Position numbers and translations under genes: made by a program
Notes under the pieces: generated by a model
What the model saw: only the letters and a program-made list of their open reading frames with translations
Told to the model about the DNA's origin: nothing
Databases searched by the model: none
In this document: positions 26,236-36,285 of the stretch, one piece after another
Layout: each line of letters begins with the position of its first letter
Position numbering within the stretch: the stretch's first letter is position 1
Origin: an uncultured Legionella sp.
GTDB lineage: Bacteria; Pseudomonadota; Gammaproteobacteria; Legionellales; Legionellaceae
Reading direction: 5' to 3'
Assembly (NCBI RefSeq): GCF_937871865.1
Contig: NZ_CALMPD010000076.1
Span: 1-40,691, forward strand
DNA length: 40,691 nucleotides

Positions 26236-26387
26236 CTATTCACAGAGATATCCACAGAAAATGTGGATAAGATATCAACTGATTTATGAATAATAAATTA
26301 CGATAAGCTATATTCGGCAAGAGGTTAGATGCGAATAAACTATTTGGTTTGGGGATAAAACATGTGTTGTGAAAAAAAATATCCACA
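26236..26387. promoter_or_regulatory. Cluster of DnaA-box-like 9-mers
   Basis: TGTGGATAA at 26262-26270 is the exact complement of the R1-type DnaA box TTATCCACA. ATATCCACA, one mismatch away, occurs at 26248-26256 and again at 26379-26387, and CTATTCACA (two mismatches) is at 26236-26244. The first two form a clean hairpin, TATCCACA and TGTGGATA around GAAAA. The flanking DNA is AT-rich. It could bind DnaA for titration or regulation; an origin is less likely without dnaA or dnaN nearby. Confidence 0.4.
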
Positions 26388-26615
26388 AGAGGAAATTATC
26401 GATGTACCTATCTGGAACGTCATATTAACAACAAAAAAATTAAAAAAACAGTCTTGACTGGCACGATTTTTGAATAATTTAAAATTAAGGCTAATTATAT
26501 TTCGTGCTAGAGATCTATTTTTCGATGGGAATCCATTGGGCGTTGAAACTGCACGCAGAATTCTAGGCGGTCAAACGCTCTTGCTATCTTTACTGCTACC
26601 CTCTTAAAAAAGAGA

Positions 26616-26887
26616 CGTCTTTCCGAGCGAAGCGAGGAATCTCCTGCAGAATAGCAAATATCATTAGAAAGCCGCAGCTAGAATCATATCAAGAGTAGAG
26701 TCATCTCAATCCATTTTTTCTGTAGCGGCCTCAAGCTCATACCTTTCAATTTCTTCGAGGTATTTTTGTAGCTCGTTCAAAATAATATATCTAATCATAA
26801 CGAGGAGCTTAAAAGCTCTTTTTAATCTATGTTCTAGCAAAAATCAGATCGGTTTGCAGGAGATTCCTCGCTTCGCTTGGAAAGACG
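26616..26887. mobile_element. Possible miniature inverted-repeat element
   Basis: The left arm (26616-26648) and right arm (26855-26887) are 33-bp inverted repeats with one mismatch; their core reads AGCGAAGCGAGGAATCTCC in the left arm. Between them lie 206 bp with a 30-codon minus-strand frame (ATG at 26798, stop at 26706; predicted start MIRYIILNEL) lacking a ribosome site, and a plus-strand hairpin GAGCT-TAAA-AGCTC followed by five T (26805-26823). No transposase and no clear target-site duplication is seen. It may be a non-autonomous element or a dispersed regulatory repeat. Confidence 0.45.
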
Positions 26888-26954
26888 CTATTTTTTATGG
26901 AACAGCCATAGTATTTTTGAGAAATGTTGTACGATTTTTTCTCGCGAACGTTTA

Positions 26955-27959
26955 TTATTCTAACGTATCGGAATAATTTGAATGCAGTGAAGTATCTCCT
27001 GATGATAGTGCATGGAATACCCCTTGTTCATCCTGTAGGATCAATTGCCCTGAAGCATTGATTCCTCTCGCCGTACCTGAGAGCTTGGTAAGAGATTGAG
27101 TGACCTCAATGTGTTTACCTGCCAGATAGTCGTATTTATTCCAATCATCGAGAAACTTGCCGAGATCGGTACTTATAAAATGATTAATATAGCGTTCTAA
27201 ATTGCTTAATAGGGCCGCGAGCAGAAGATTACGATTAAATCGTTGATTGGATAGTTCAAATAACGAGCCCCATGGTTTTTCCGGGGTAGAGTGGTTCTGG
27301 GTGTCTGTGTTTACATTAAGTCCAATTCCGATAATTACTTGGGCGTTTCCGTTGGATTCAGCAATTATTTCAATCAGGATTCCACACAGTTTTTTATTGC
27401 CCCAAAGAATGTCATTGGGCCATTTGATCTTGACATCATCAGTTGGAATGAATTGGGTTAACGTATTTAATACTGCCAAACTGGTTATCAGGCTTAATCC
27501 AGACAGGCGGCTTAGATCGCAATTTAAATTCCATCGGCTGGAACAGTAAATATTTTCTCCAAACGGTGAATACCATTGTCTGCCAAACCGGCCTCGACCA
27601 TGAGTTTGAATTTCAGCACAACAAATATCCAGGAATGGGCTTAAAGGAATATCTTTTAAATATCGATTGGTTGAATCTATTGAAGTAAATAGATGCAGTT
27701 TGAATGGCATTTTAAAATCATGCAATTTCATTTGATTGATGAGTTCTGATTCATTTAACAGATGAAGGGGAGTCGATAATTTGTATCCTTGGTGTGCTAT
27801 GCGAATAATTGGGATCCCTAGCTCTATAAGCTGATTCATTTGTTTCCAGATAGCCGATCGAGTAATACCCAGAGCTTGACCTAATTCATTCCCACTATGG
27901 CAAAGGCCATCCCCAAGGATCTGGAGCAGAATCTTTTGTGATGGATTAAATTGCATCAT
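26955..27959 (-). CDS. birA: Biotin-protein ligase / biotin operon repressor BirA
   Basis: 334 residues, the length of the bifunctional form. An N-terminal winged helix (about 5-65, with ELGQALGITRSAIWKQ) is followed by the ligase domain: THGRGRFGRQW (biotinyl-AMP loop, about 119-129), KWPNDILWGNKKLCGIL and a C-terminal SH3-like part. It makes biotinyl-AMP and transfers biotin to the acetyl-CoA carboxylase carrier protein; the HTH suggests it also represses biotin genes. Start is one of two adjacent ATGs (27959 or 27956). It begins 3 bp after the stop of the PPTase gene, so the two form one minus-strand operon. Confidence 0.93.
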   Translation of the reverse strand: MMQFNPSQKILLQILGDGLCHSGNELGQALGITRSAIWKQMNQLIELGIPIIRIAHQGYKLSTPLHLLNESELINQMKLHDFKMPFKLHLFTSIDSTNRYLKDIPLSPFLDICCAEIQTHGRGRFGRQWYSPFGENIYCSSRWNLNCDLSRLSGLSLITSLAVLNTLTQFIPTDDVKIKWPNDILWGNKKLCGILIEIIAESNGNAQVIIGIGLNVNTDTQNHSTPEKPWGSLFELSNQRFNRNLLLAALLSNLERYINHFISTDLGKFLDDWNKYDYLAGKHIEVTQSLTKLSGTARGINASGQLILQDEQGVFHALSSGDTSLHSNYSDTLE

Positions 27960-27962
27960 ATC

Positions 27963-28700
27963 TTAAAACTTTAAACTGGCATTTTGATGCAATTGAATCA
28001 ATCCATGGCGAATTTCTCGTACCGTCGGGTGATGACATAGTGCGCCACTACATGCTACTTTTGGCATGAATGTGCGCAATTGCCAGGTCATATTGTGCAA
28101 AGGATCATCTACTAACTGCTTGGTTGGGATGATGGTGGGCACATGAAATTCTTTTGTGGGATAAGAAAGCCCTAAACCGCTGGCTTTAATAAACGCCTCT
28201 TTCTGAGCCCATACGTGAAAAAAAAGAGCCGCTTTCATTGATGCTGGCGCTTTTTTAAGTTCCATAAACTCTTGTTCGGAAAATAAGCTTTTCGCTATTC
28301 CTTCATAAGGTCTTGCGGAATATTTTTCAATGTCCACGCCCATCGGATAGCCTTTACCCACTGCGAGCATGGCCAGATCACCAGTATGGCTTATATTAAA
28401 TTGCAATTTTTGCGAGTTAATAACGGTGGGCTTTCCATACGAATTATAAATAAATTCAAGACGTTCCGGAGCTGTATTCAAATAACGCGCCAGGATAATT
28501 CTCAAAGTAGCTCTGGCTGTGCTAAAGCGTCTTTTGTGCCTGCTAAAGTAAAATCTGTCTGCCCGAGCACGCTCATCAGCATTAAGTAACTGCTCTGCTA
28601 CATGCAATTCATGCTCAAGGGAGAACTGCCAAAGATCAATACGTGACTCATTTAGAATGCAGTTTTGTGTATTTAATGGGGTAAATCCAGTTATTATCAT
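27963..28700 (-). CDS. Sfp/AcpT-type 4'-phosphopantetheinyl transferase
   Basis: 245 residues, the two-lobed Sfp size. FNISHTGD (101-108), MGVDIE (120-125, Mg2+ ligands) and WAQKEAFIKASG (164-175) are the three family motifs. It moves phosphopantetheine from CoA to carrier proteins of polyketide, non-ribosomal peptide or fatty acid synthases. It is cotranscribed with birA: two enzymes that attach cofactors to carrier domains. It is divergent from accA across only 80 bp, so the promoters of both directions must lie there. Confidence 0.9.
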   Translation of the reverse strand: MIITGFTPLNTQNCILNESRIDLWQFSLEHELHVAEQLLNADERARADRFYFSRHKRRFSTARATLRIILARYLNTAPERLEFIYNSYGKPTVINSQKLQFNISHTGDLAMLAVGKGYPMGVDIEKYSARPYEGIAKSLFSEQEFMELKKAPASMKAALFFHVWAQKEAFIKASGLGLSYPTKEFHVPTIIPTKQLVDDPLHNMTWQLRTFMPKVACSGALCHHPTVREIRHGLIQLHQNASLKF

Positions 28701-28780
28701 ATCGAGTGCTTTGAATCTAGCGTCTATTAACGGTTAAGAGTATCATATACCATGATATTTAATTCAACAAAGAGTAATCG

Positions 28781-29734
28781 ATGAGCCGACAATTTTTGGA
28801 TTTTGAGCAACCCATTGAAGAGTTGAATCAAAAAATTGAAGCACTCCGCATGGTTGGAAGTGATAATGAAGTTAATTTAAGTGAGGAAATTGCCCGTCTT
28901 GAAGCTAAATGCTCTGAGCTAACGGCTAATGTTTTTTCGAGTCTGGAGCCTTGGCAAGTGGCTCAAATGGCGAGGCACCCGCTAAGACCACAGACTACAG
29001 ATTACATTGAACATATCTTCACTGATTTTCAGGAGTTGCATGGGGATAGAAGCTATTCTTCAGCGCCCGCTATTATTGGAGGCTTGGCACGATTGAATGA
29101 TGAGCCTGTTGTCGTATTAGGGCACCAAAAAGGTAAGCGTACCAAGGAAAAAGTATATAGAAATTTCGGTATGGCACGACCTGAAGAATATAGAAAAGCC
29201 TTGCGACTGATGCAAATGGCTGAAAAATTTAAAATGCCGGTATTTACTTTTATTGATACTGCTGGAGCTTATCCAGGTATTGGGGCAGAAGAACGAAACC
29301 AATCTGAGGCAATTGCGCGTAATCTTTTTGCCATGTCGCGCTTAAAAACGCCTATCATCTGTACGGTTACTGGTGAGGCGGGTTCTGGTGGTGCTTTGGC
29401 TATTGGAGTCGGTGATAGAGTATTAATGCTGCAATTTGGCATTTATTCCGTGATTTCACCAGAAGGTTGTGCCTCAATATTATGGAAAGATGCTGCAAAA
29501 GCCAGTGAGGCTGCTCGTGCTATGGGAATTACTGCTGATAAAATATTTGAAAACAAGCTGGTAGATATGGTTATTCCTGAACCACTAGGTGGGGCTCATC
29601 GTGATCTGGATGACATGGCCAAAAGATTAAAACAAATATTGATTAGTGAATTGCAGGCATTGAAAAAAATACCTGCTGATCGATTAATCGAATTGAGATA
29701 TCAGAAGTTTATGGCAATGGGGGCATGTGAGTAA
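28781..29734 (+). CDS. accA: Acetyl-CoA carboxylase carboxyltransferase subunit alpha
   Basis: 317 residues, close to E. coli AccA (319). The N-terminal helical part starts [39 protein letters not shown] and [18 protein letters not shown] are the crotonase-fold carboxyltransferase motifs that build the oxyanion hole. With AccD it transfers the carboxyl group from carboxybiotin to acetyl-CoA, the first step of fatty acid synthesis. AAAGAG precedes the ATG. Its 3' end overlaps tilS by 8 bp. Confidence 0.96.
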   Translation: MSRQFLDFEQPIEELNQKIEALRMVGSDNEVNLSEEIARLEAKCSELTANVFSSLEPWQVAQMARHPLRPQTTDYIEHIFTDFQELHGDRSYSSAPAIIGGLARLNDEPVVVLGHQKGKRTKEKVYRNFGMARPEEYRKALRLMQMAEKFKMPVFTFIDTAGAYPGIGAEERNQSEAIARNLFAMSRLKTPIICTVTGEAGSGGALAIGVGDRVLMLQFGIYSVISPEGCASILWKDAAKASEAARAMGITADKIFENKLVDMVIPEPLGGAHRDLDDMAKRLKQILISELQALKKIPADRLIELRYQKFMAMGACE

Positions 29735-31022
29735 GCTGTTATTGAGCACGCCGTGGCTTGCTCAACTGGAAGAATATGAACGATTAATTGTAGGGTTTAG
29801 CGGTGGACTAGACTCTACAGTCTTGTTGCACCTTCTTGCCTCTTATTCCTCATTACGCAATAAATTGTTCGCCGTACATGTCAATCATGGCATAAGCCCC
29901 AATGCATTATCCTGGCAAAAACATTGTTCTGATTTTTGCGATAATTTAGCAATTGAGTTTTTCACTGAATCTGTTGATTTCGATCGCTCAACAAATATAG
30001 AAGAGGGCGCGCGAAATGCCCGCTATAAAGTGTTTACTTCGCTATTAGAAGCTGATGGATGTTTGCTTTTAGGGCATCATTTGGATGATCAGGCGGAAAC
30101 ACTCCTCTTACAGCTGTTCAGAGGCACTGGAATAGATGGTTTGGCAGCCATGCCTGAATCCGCAGCTTTGGGAGCAGGGAGCTTGGTCAGGCCTTTTCTA
30201 TCACATACGCGCAGGCAAATTGAGAACTATGCCGTAAATAATCATTTGACCTGGATTACGGATGAAAGCAATGACGACACGTACTATTCGCGTAACTTCC
30301 TAAGACAGCAGATTATACCTCTGCTAGCATCTCGCTGGCCGGGGGTTGCTGGCAATATTGCCAGAACGGCGGGACATTGTCAGCAAGCCCGTGTTAATCT
30401 TGACGAGCTTGCGCTTCAGGACTGTCCTGAGTTAAATCGCACGCTCCATTCGATTTTTATTGAGCCAGTAAAATCGTTGGGTGTTGATCGTATTGCTAAC
30501 ATATTGCGTGTTTGGTTAAAAAAAAATCAAATTCGTTTGCCTTCTACAGCAACTTTTCAACGTATTATCCATGAAGTGATTTTTGCTGGTGAAGACTGCA
30601 TGCCTGTGGTCAGTTGGAATAATATTTCTATTCGCCGTTATCAGTCTTATCTGTATCTTGATAAAATGAAAGAGGCTATTCTGCCATCATCTATCGAATG
30701 GACTGATTTTCCTAGCCCTTTAAATTTAAACGATACTGGGTTTGTCATGACTGCCAAAAAAGCTGATGAAGGATTAAACATACCTGACAATGCTCGAATA
30801 ACGATAAAATTTCGGCAGGGGGGAGAACGCTTTTCCTGGCATGGCCAAACGAAGCAATTAAAAAAACTGTTTCAACAATGGGGAATTCCGCCCTGGCTTA
30901 GAGACAGAATTCCACTTCTTTATATTAATGAGCATCTCGCTGCTGTTGCAGGCCATGCCGTAAGCGATTTATTTTTTACTAAAAACTCATCAACGGCCTG
31001 GAAGTTATTAATTAATTATTAG
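29727..31022 (+). CDS. tilS: tRNA(Ile)-lysidine synthase TilS
   Basis: 431 residues, normal length. The PP-loop SGGLDS (25-30) binds [13 protein letters not shown] and [11 protein letters not shown] are conserved TilS segments, and the C-terminal third (with [22 protein letters not shown] split across the TilS C-domain) binds tRNA. It converts C34 of tRNA-Ile(CAU) to lysidine, so AUA is read as Ile. Start GTG 29727 overlaps the accA end; G-rich sequence just before it can serve as ribosome site. The accA-tilS order is common in gammaproteobacteria. Confidence 0.95.
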   Translation: MSKLLLSTPWLAQLEEYERLIVGFSGGLDSTVLLHLLASYSSLRNKLFAVHVNHGISPNALSWQKHCSDFCDNLAIEFFTESVDFDRSTNIEEGARNARYKVFTSLLEADGCLLLGHHLDDQAETLLLQLFRGTGIDGLAAMPESAALGAGSLVRPFLSHTRRQIENYAVNNHLTWITDESNDDTYYSRNFLRQQIIPLLASRWPGVAGNIARTAGHCQQARVNLDELALQDCPELNRTLHSIFIEPVKSLGVDRIANILRVWLKKNQIRLPSTATFQRIIHEVIFAGEDCMPVVSWNNISIRRYQSYLYLDKMKEAILPSSIEWTDFPSPLNLNDTGFVMTAKKADEGLNIPDNARITIKFRQGGERFSWHGQTKQLKKLFQQWGIPPWLRDRIPLLYINEHLAAVAGHAVSDLFFTKNSSTAWKLLINY

Positions 31023-31269
31023 TACTCATCGGCATTCTCCGTGAAAACAGTGTTCTGAATTCCAATTGTTAATATAATGTTAATTAATGTTGACTATTTC
31101 TAGTGTTTATTAAAATTAATTTAATAATTAAAATAAATGTAAGGCACATTGAATTTTGCGTAAAGTGCTTATTGTTATCGCCTCGCAATTATTTTTAGTG
31201 TCTGTAGTACTGCTTTGGGTGATTTTAATTATCCATTGCTGTCTCACTATCCGTTTTAGGAGTATTTAA

Positions 31270-32514
31270 ATGCCTTTATTTTATGTGAGCTGGTTATTAA
31301 GTTATATTTCAATTGCCTCTTTTTCTGCAACAATAATCACTCCTGCCTTGCCGGAAATTCAGTATCAGTTTGGCTTGCTTCAAGGGCAAGTTGAATGGAT
31401 GGTTTCTGCTTTTTTAATTGGTTATGTTATCGGACAATTAATCTATGGGCCATTAGCCAATCGATTCGGCCGTGTTATCGCCTTACGTATTGGTTTAGTA
31501 ATTAATTGTATAGGTGTTCTGATATGCCTTATTGGTATTAATCATTATTCCTTTGGTTTGCTTATTTGGGGTCGTTTAATTAGTGCATTAGGGGCTGCTA
31601 GTGGTTTGGCCTGTACTTTTATGCTTATTAATGAGTGGCTCCCACCGGAACAAAGAAAAACAGCTATTGCCTATACTATTTTATCGTTCACTTTGGGTAT
31701 CGGGAGCGCTGTGATTCTCGGAGGGATTATTACTGAATACACATCCTGGACCTATTGTTTTTATTTATTGCTAGCGCACGGAGCTATAATGCTTTGGGGA
31801 ACCAGGGTTTTTAGTGAAACCTTAACAACCCCCCAACCATTGAATTGGAAGGTTATTATGATAGGTTATAAAGATGCCTTGAATTCTGGTACTTTAGTCA
31901 TTTACTCCATAGTTGTTGGCCTATGCTCCGCTATTGGTTATTGTTTTTCAGCCGTAGGCCCACAGATTGCAATTGATTTATTCAAATTATCACCAGCGGA
32001 ATATGGGTATTGGAATCTCTTTAATATGACGGGAATGTTAGCCGGAGGATTGTTGGCGAAATTGTTGCTGTTGCGATTTTCTGGGAATAATGTAGTGCAA
32101 TTGGGTTTGTCGGGGACTGTTTTAGGCCTAAGTTGTTTACTGTTGATTTCCTGTTATCAGCTTACTTCAGTGATTTTGTTTTTTTCCTGCACCTTATCCT
32201 TATATCTGTTCAGTGGATTGCTTTTTGCCGGAGGTTCATTCATTGCATCCAATTCTGTTGCCGATAAAGCCAGTGGTGCTGCCATGATGAGTTTTATCAA
32301 TATGGTTACGGCAACCATTTCGGTGATTGTTATTGGGTGGATAAGTACTAATTCCTTGATTGGTTTTGTAACTGTATTGGCAGGATTATGGAGCCTCGTA
32401 TTCGTTCTTTTATTAGTTCAAACCTGTTTTACAAAAAGAATAGATAGAATACAGCTAGAACAGAGAGAAGTAACCCGTATTAGACGAAGTCGTAATACAG
32501 GAGTCAGGATGTAA
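31270..32514 (+). CDS. MFS drug-resistance-type transporter (Bcr/CflA-like)
   Basis: 414 residues with 12 predicted membrane segments. GPLANRFGRV after helix 2 is MFS motif A, and TPALPEIQYQFG in the first loop is typical of the 12-helix drug:H+ antiporters of the Bcr/CflA group. It likely exports a small hydrophobic compound; the substrate is unknown. AGGAG lies 7 bp before ATG 31270. The 247-bp gap upstream is AT-rich with no gene. It converges with sdaA, 52 bp apart. Confidence 0.82.
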   Translation: MPLFYVSWLLSYISIASFSATIITPALPEIQYQFGLLQGQVEWMVSAFLIGYVIGQLIYGPLANRFGRVIALRIGLVINCIGVLICLIGINHYSFGLLIWGRLISALGAASGLACTFMLINEWLPPEQRKTAIAYTILSFTLGIGSAVILGGIITEYTSWTYCFYLLLAHGAIMLWGTRVFSETLTTPQPLNWKVIMIGYKDALNSGTLVIYSIVVGLCSAIGYCFSAVGPQIAIDLFKLSPAEYGYWNLFNMTGMLAGGLLAKLLLLRFSGNNVVQLGLSGTVLGLSCLLLISCYQLTSVILFFSCTLSLYLFSGLLFAGGSFIASNSVADKASGAAMMSFINMVTATISVIVIGWISTNSLIGFVTVLAGLWSLVFVLLLVQTCFTKRIDRIQLEQREVTRIRRSRNTGVRM

Positions 32515-32566
32515 TGCTAAGGAACATCAAAAGGAGCTCAGTACATTTTTTATCGCTACCCCTGGA

Positions 32567-33943
32567 TCAACACTCAGGTAAATTAACAGCCAATCCACCC
32601 ATTGATGTTTCTTTATAGATGCTTTGCATGTCCATACCGGTCTGTTTCATTGTTTTGATAACTTTGTCCAGAGATATGTGATGTTGTCCATCACCAATCA
32701 AAGCCATACGCGTTGCATTCACGGCCTTGACTGATCCCATGGCATTTCGTTCTATGCACGGTATTTGTACTAGTCCCAGTACTGGATCGCAGGTCATCCC
32801 CAAATGATGCTCCATTGCTATTTCGGCAGCGTTTTCAACCTGAGCGACAGTTCCTCCAAGAACAGCAGTCAGGCCAGCTGCTGCCATTGATGAAGCGACG
32901 CCAACTTCTCCCTGGCAGCCTACTTCTGCTCCTGAAATTGATGCCCCTTTCTTATAGAGTATGCCTATGGCTGCAGCAGTGAGAAAATAGGTGTATACAT
33001 CCTCATTGCTCATTTTGTCATGTGCTTGCTGACAATATTTGAGAACTGCCGGAATAATGCCTGCGGCTCCATTGGTTGGAGCAGTTACAATCCGTCCGCC
33101 CGCTGCGTTTTCTTCATTAACAGCCATGGCGTAAAGATTTAACTGATTCATGATGTCTGATTGTTCAAAAACGCTTTTGACTCCTTTTTGCTCCATCAGT
33201 TTTTTATACAAATCAGGCGCACGTCTCTTTAAGTTAAGGCCACCTGGTAATATTCCGTCGTGCTTGCATCCGCTGGCTATACAATCATCCATTACTTTGG
33301 CAATAGCGAGAATTCCTTGATGAATTTCTTCGGTGCTTCGCCAGGTTTTTTCATTAGCCATCATGAGTTCAGCGATGGTCATTCCATTCTTTTCGCATAA
33401 TTTTAACAGCTGGTCGGCAGTTGAGAATGGAAAAGGAGGCGGTGCTCCGTCTTCAGTGGATTGGTTAAAATCTTCTTCTGTTATAATAAAGCCGCCGCCA
33501 ATTGAATAATAAACCTGGCTGCTTAAAACAGTCTCTTGTTCATCAAACGCAATAAAGCGCATTCCGTTTGTATGCTTAGGCAGTAATTCTTTTTGTAGAA
33601 ACAAAAAATCGGTTGCTTCATTAAAAGGAATGTTTTTTTTGCTTGCCAGATTAAGGGTGTGAGTGCTCAATATCTCGTGCATACGCGGCACCATTGATTC
33701 TGGCACTACGGTTTCTGGTGCTTTGTTTTCCAAGCCGTTTAATATAGCCTTGTCAGTACCATGACCTTTACCGGTCAAAGCCAGGGAGCCATAAAGCTCT
33801 ACTTTAACCCGTTGTGTCTTGTCAAAAACGTGCTGTTCTTCAAGCAATTGTAAAAATGCATTTGCGGCAGACATCGGGCCTACTGTGTGAGAACTTGAGG
33901 GACCAATACCTATGGAAAATAAATCGAATACACTGATGTTCAT
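32567..33943 (-). CDS. sdaA: L-serine dehydratase (single chain, Fe-S)
   Basis: 458 residues from ATG 33943, which aligns with the usual start of E. coli SdaA (454 residues); an in-frame extension to 33976 is possible but unlikely. [13 protein letters not shown] is at about 11-23. The Cys positions that bind the [4Fe-4S] cluster are seen in [19 protein letters not shown] and IPCIERN. It converts L-serine to pyruvate and ammonia. Legionella feeds largely on amino acids, serine among them, so this enzyme is likely central in intracellular growth (known biology, not seen here). Confidence 0.94.
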   Translation of the reverse strand: MNISVFDLFSIGIGPSSSHTVGPMSAANAFLQLLEEQHVFDKTQRVKVELYGSLALTGKGHGTDKAILNGLENKAPETVVPESMVPRMHEILSTHTLNLASKKNIPFNEATDFLFLQKELLPKHTNGMRFIAFDEQETVLSSQVYYSIGGGFIITEEDFNQSTEDGAPPPFPFSTADQLLKLCEKNGMTIAELMMANEKTWRSTEEIHQGILAIAKVMDDCIASGCKHDGILPGGLNLKRRAPDLYKKLMEQKGVKSVFEQSDIMNQLNLYAMAVNEENAAGGRIVTAPTNGAAGIIPAVLKYCQQAHDKMSNEDVYTYFLTAAAIGILYKKGASISGAEVGCQGEVGVASSMAAAGLTAVLGGTVAQVENAAEIAMEHHLGMTCDPVLGLVQIPCIERNAMGSVKAVNATRMALIGDGQHHISLDKVIKTMKQTGMDMQSIYKETSMGGLAVNLPEC

Positions 33944-34145
33944 ACTCTTTAAATCTCTTGTTCTAATTAGTGGCAAGTGTAGAAGGATATTGGCTGTTTG
34001 TCTATTTGTAATTAAATCATGGTGAATACTGGTAATTTTACATGAATTTAGGCAGAATGAATGGGCATTTTTACAATGTTCTATATCTTTCGATATTCAA
34101 TTAAGGAAGATATGTACTTAAAGAAAGACTAAAAGGGGATTGTTT

Positions 34146-34850
34146 ATGAAGATGAAATTGGTCACTGCGGCCGTCATGGGGCTGGCAATGTCAACAGCAA
34201 TGGCTGCAACCGATGCTACCTCATTACCTACTGATAAAGACAAACTGTCTTACAGTATTGGTGCTGATTTAGGAAAAAATTTTAAAAATCAAGGTATTGA
34301 TGTTAATCCAGAAGCATTAGCTAAAGGAATGCAAGATGGAATGACTGGTGCTCAATTAATTTTGACCGAACAGCAAATGAAAGATGTTCTTAATAAATTC
34401 CAAAAAGATTTGATGGCAAAACGTACATCTGAATTCAACAAAAAATCAGACGAAAATAAAGCTAAAGGCGAAGCTTTTTTAGTTGAGAATAAAGGCAAAC
34501 CTGGTGTAGTAGTGTTACCAAGCGGTTTACAATATAAAATTATTGAAGCTGGCACAGGCGCAAAACCTGGCAAGAACGATACTGTTACTGTTGAATATAC
34601 CGGTCGTTTAATTGACGGAACTGTGTTTGATAGCACTGAAAAAACTGGTAAACCAGCAACGTTTCAGGTGTCACAGGTAATTCCCGGTTGGACTGAAGCA
34701 TTACAATTAATGCCTGCTGGCTCTACATGGGAAATAGTTGTTCCTTCAGCTCTGGCTTATGGCTCACGCAGTGTTGGCGGACCTATTGGACCAAATGAAA
34801 CATTAATTTTTAAAATTCATTTGATCTCCGTGAAAAAAGCTGCAGCATAA
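34146..34850 (+). CDS. mip: Mip, macrophage infectivity potentiator (FKBP-type PPIase)
   Basis: 234 residues from ATG 34146, with AAGGGG about 8 bp upstream. A signal peptide ([17 protein letters not shown], cleaved before ATDA) leads to a dimerising N-terminal domain, a long helix and a C-terminal FKBP domain from about 125 ([49 protein letters not shown]). It is a surface/periplasmic peptidyl-prolyl isomerase that promotes early intracellular infection. The close match to Legionella Mip is the best taxonomic marker in the window. The C-terminal KKAAA ending and several substitutions differ from the L. pneumophila protein as I remember it. Confidence 0.97.
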   Translation: MKMKLVTAAVMGLAMSTAMAATDATSLPTDKDKLSYSIGADLGKNFKNQGIDVNPEALAKGMQDGMTGAQLILTEQQMKDVLNKFQKDLMAKRTSEFNKKSDENKAKGEAFLVENKGKPGVVVLPSGLQYKIIEAGTGAKPGKNDTVTVEYTGRLIDGTVFDSTEKTGKPATFQVSQVIPGWTEALQLMPAGSTWEIVVPSALAYGSRSVGGPIGPNETLIFKIHLISVKKAAA

Positions 34851-34861
34851 TTAACTGCCTA

Positions 34862-34891
34862 TTCACCCTGGATATTCTGATTCAGGGTGAA
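34862..34891 (+). terminator. Probable terminator after mip
   Basis: TTCACCCTG (34862-34870) and CAGGGTGAA (34883-34891) form a perfect 9-bp stem with a 12-nt loop, 12 bp after the mip stop. Only a broken T-rich tract (CTCATTTCTTC) follows, so efficiency may be moderate. The AmpG-like gene starts 39 bp further on. Confidence 0.65.
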
Positions 34892-34930
34892 CTCATTTCT
34901 TCATCATTTCTCTTTGTGTGATCTAAAAAA

Positions 34931-36190
34931 ATGAACAAACGCCTCTTTATCGTTTTCATTTTAGGTTTTTCTTCAGGCCTGCCCATGGCGTTGATCAGCA
35001 GTACCTTACAAGCCTGGTATGCTTACAGTGGTATGTCCGTTCTTGCTACAGGGGCATTGAGTCTGGTGAGTCTTCCTTATGCTTATCGCATTTTCTGGGG
35101 ACCAATTTTAGATCGCTATTCATTATTTCAGCTGGGTAAAAGACGTAGCTGGATTTTGACTATGCAATTTTTATTATTGCTTGGCTTTAATTTAATGGCC
35201 TGGTTTACCCCTGAAGAATACCCCAGGCTTTTAGCTTTTCTCGCTTTAATACTCGCTTGCTTTTCTGCTACTCAGGACGTCGCAATTGATGCCCATAGGG
35301 CTGAGTATCTTCCTGTACCTGAACACGCCTTGGGAGCTTCCCTAGCTGTTTTGGGTTATCGATTGGCCTTACTGTTATCCGGCGGTCTTGCTTTAGTGAT
35401 GGCAGGGCATTTTGGATGGGCGTTTACCTACAGATTTATGGGATTATTGATGATAGTCGGGATGGGGGCTACTTTATTTAGTCAAGAACCTTCTGTCGAA
35501 ATTAATGAGAAAACCAATTTTGCTCTTTCTTTTATCTTACCTGTTAAAGAGTTATTTAGTCGTCCGAAAATTATTTATTTATTAATGTTTGTCTTTTGTT
35601 ATAAGTTAGGTGAGGCCTTTACGACCACAACCAGTGGTATAGTTATGCCATTTTTGATTCAGGGATTGGGATTTTCATTAGATACTATTGGCTATATTAA
35701 TAAAATGTTGGGAATTAGCTCCATATTGTTAGGAGGATTAACGGCAGGTTTTATTCTGATGAAGTATTCTCTGTATCGTTCGTTGCTTTTGTTTGGATTA
35801 TTGCAAGCATTTACAAATGTATTATTTGTTGTTTTAGCCATGACCGGAAAAAATACACTGATGCTGGCCATTGCCGTAGTTTCTGATAATTTTGCTGCCG
35901 GTATGGGCTCAACCGCCTTGGTTGCTTTGTTTATGCGTATAGTAAACAAACAATTTACTGGAACCCAATTTTCTATTTTAGTCGCTTTATCCACATTGCC
36001 ACGAATACTCTCAGGTCCTCTTGCTGCCAGTATTCAAATGAATATTGGTTGGGTTGGCCTATATCAGCTGTCCGTTCTATTGGCTTTGGCTTTTATACCA
36101 TTTCTCGTGTTGATTAAAGATCAAACGAATCAAACGCAGCAACAAGAAATAGGATTAAACGAAGGGAATTTTAATCCTATTGGAAAGTAA
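34931..36190 (+). CDS. AmpG-like muropeptide permease (MFS)
   Basis: 419 residues with 12 predicted membrane segments. GFSSGLPMALISSTLQAWY, LPYAYRIFWGPILDRY and GKRRSWI are the N-terminal marks of AmpG, which imports GlcNAc-anhydroMurNAc peptides for cell-wall recycling. ATQDVAIDAHRAEYL is another conserved AmpG segment. The start ATG 34931 has no strong ribosome site. It is independent of mip if the hairpin between them works. Legionella genomes often hold more than one AmpG-like paralogue, so the exact substrate is open. Confidence 0.82.
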   Translation: MNKRLFIVFILGFSSGLPMALISSTLQAWYAYSGMSVLATGALSLVSLPYAYRIFWGPILDRYSLFQLGKRRSWILTMQFLLLLGFNLMAWFTPEEYPRLLAFLALILACFSATQDVAIDAHRAEYLPVPEHALGASLAVLGYRLALLLSGGLALVMAGHFGWAFTYRFMGLLMIVGMGATLFSQEPSVEINEKTNFALSFILPVKELFSRPKIIYLLMFVFCYKLGEAFTTTTSGIVMPFLIQGLGFSLDTIGYINKMLGISSILLGGLTAGFILMKYSLYRSLLLFGLLQAFTNVLFVVLAMTGKNTLMLAIAVVSDNFAAGMGSTALVALFMRIVNKQFTGTQFSILVALSTLPRILSGPLAASIQMNIGWVGLYQLSVLLALAFIPFLVLIKDQTNQTQQQEIGLNEGNFNPIGK

Positions 36191-36230
36191 CCATCGTTCA
36201 AACCCTAAATCTGATCCCGAAAATCGCTGA

Positions 36231-36252
36231 CGCCAAAAATAATATTTTGGCG
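36231..36252. terminator. Bidirectional hairpin between ampG-like gene and acetyltransferase remnant
   Basis: CGCCAAAA (36231-36238) and TTTTGGCG (36245-36252) form an 8-bp perfect stem with a 6-nt loop. The stem carries A and T runs on both sides, so it can act as a terminator for both converging genes. Confidence 0.6.
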
Positions 36253-36285
36253 CAGGATTGATTCTGGTTCATAGCATATTGCAAG

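Larger units (their letters stand above)
25985..26954. other. Long intergenic region between csrA and birA
   Basis: About 970 bp with no convincing protein gene. From left to right: a small inverted repeat CCGAG/CTCGG (26012-26033), a cluster of DnaA-box-like 9-mers (26236-26387), a sigma54-like TGGCACG-N4-TTGAA at 26459-26474, and a 33-bp inverted repeat pair (26616-26648 and 26855-26887). The repeats enclose a 30-codon minus-strand reading frame (26706-26798) and a terminator-like hairpin. The rest shows nothing I can name. Confidence 0.6.
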
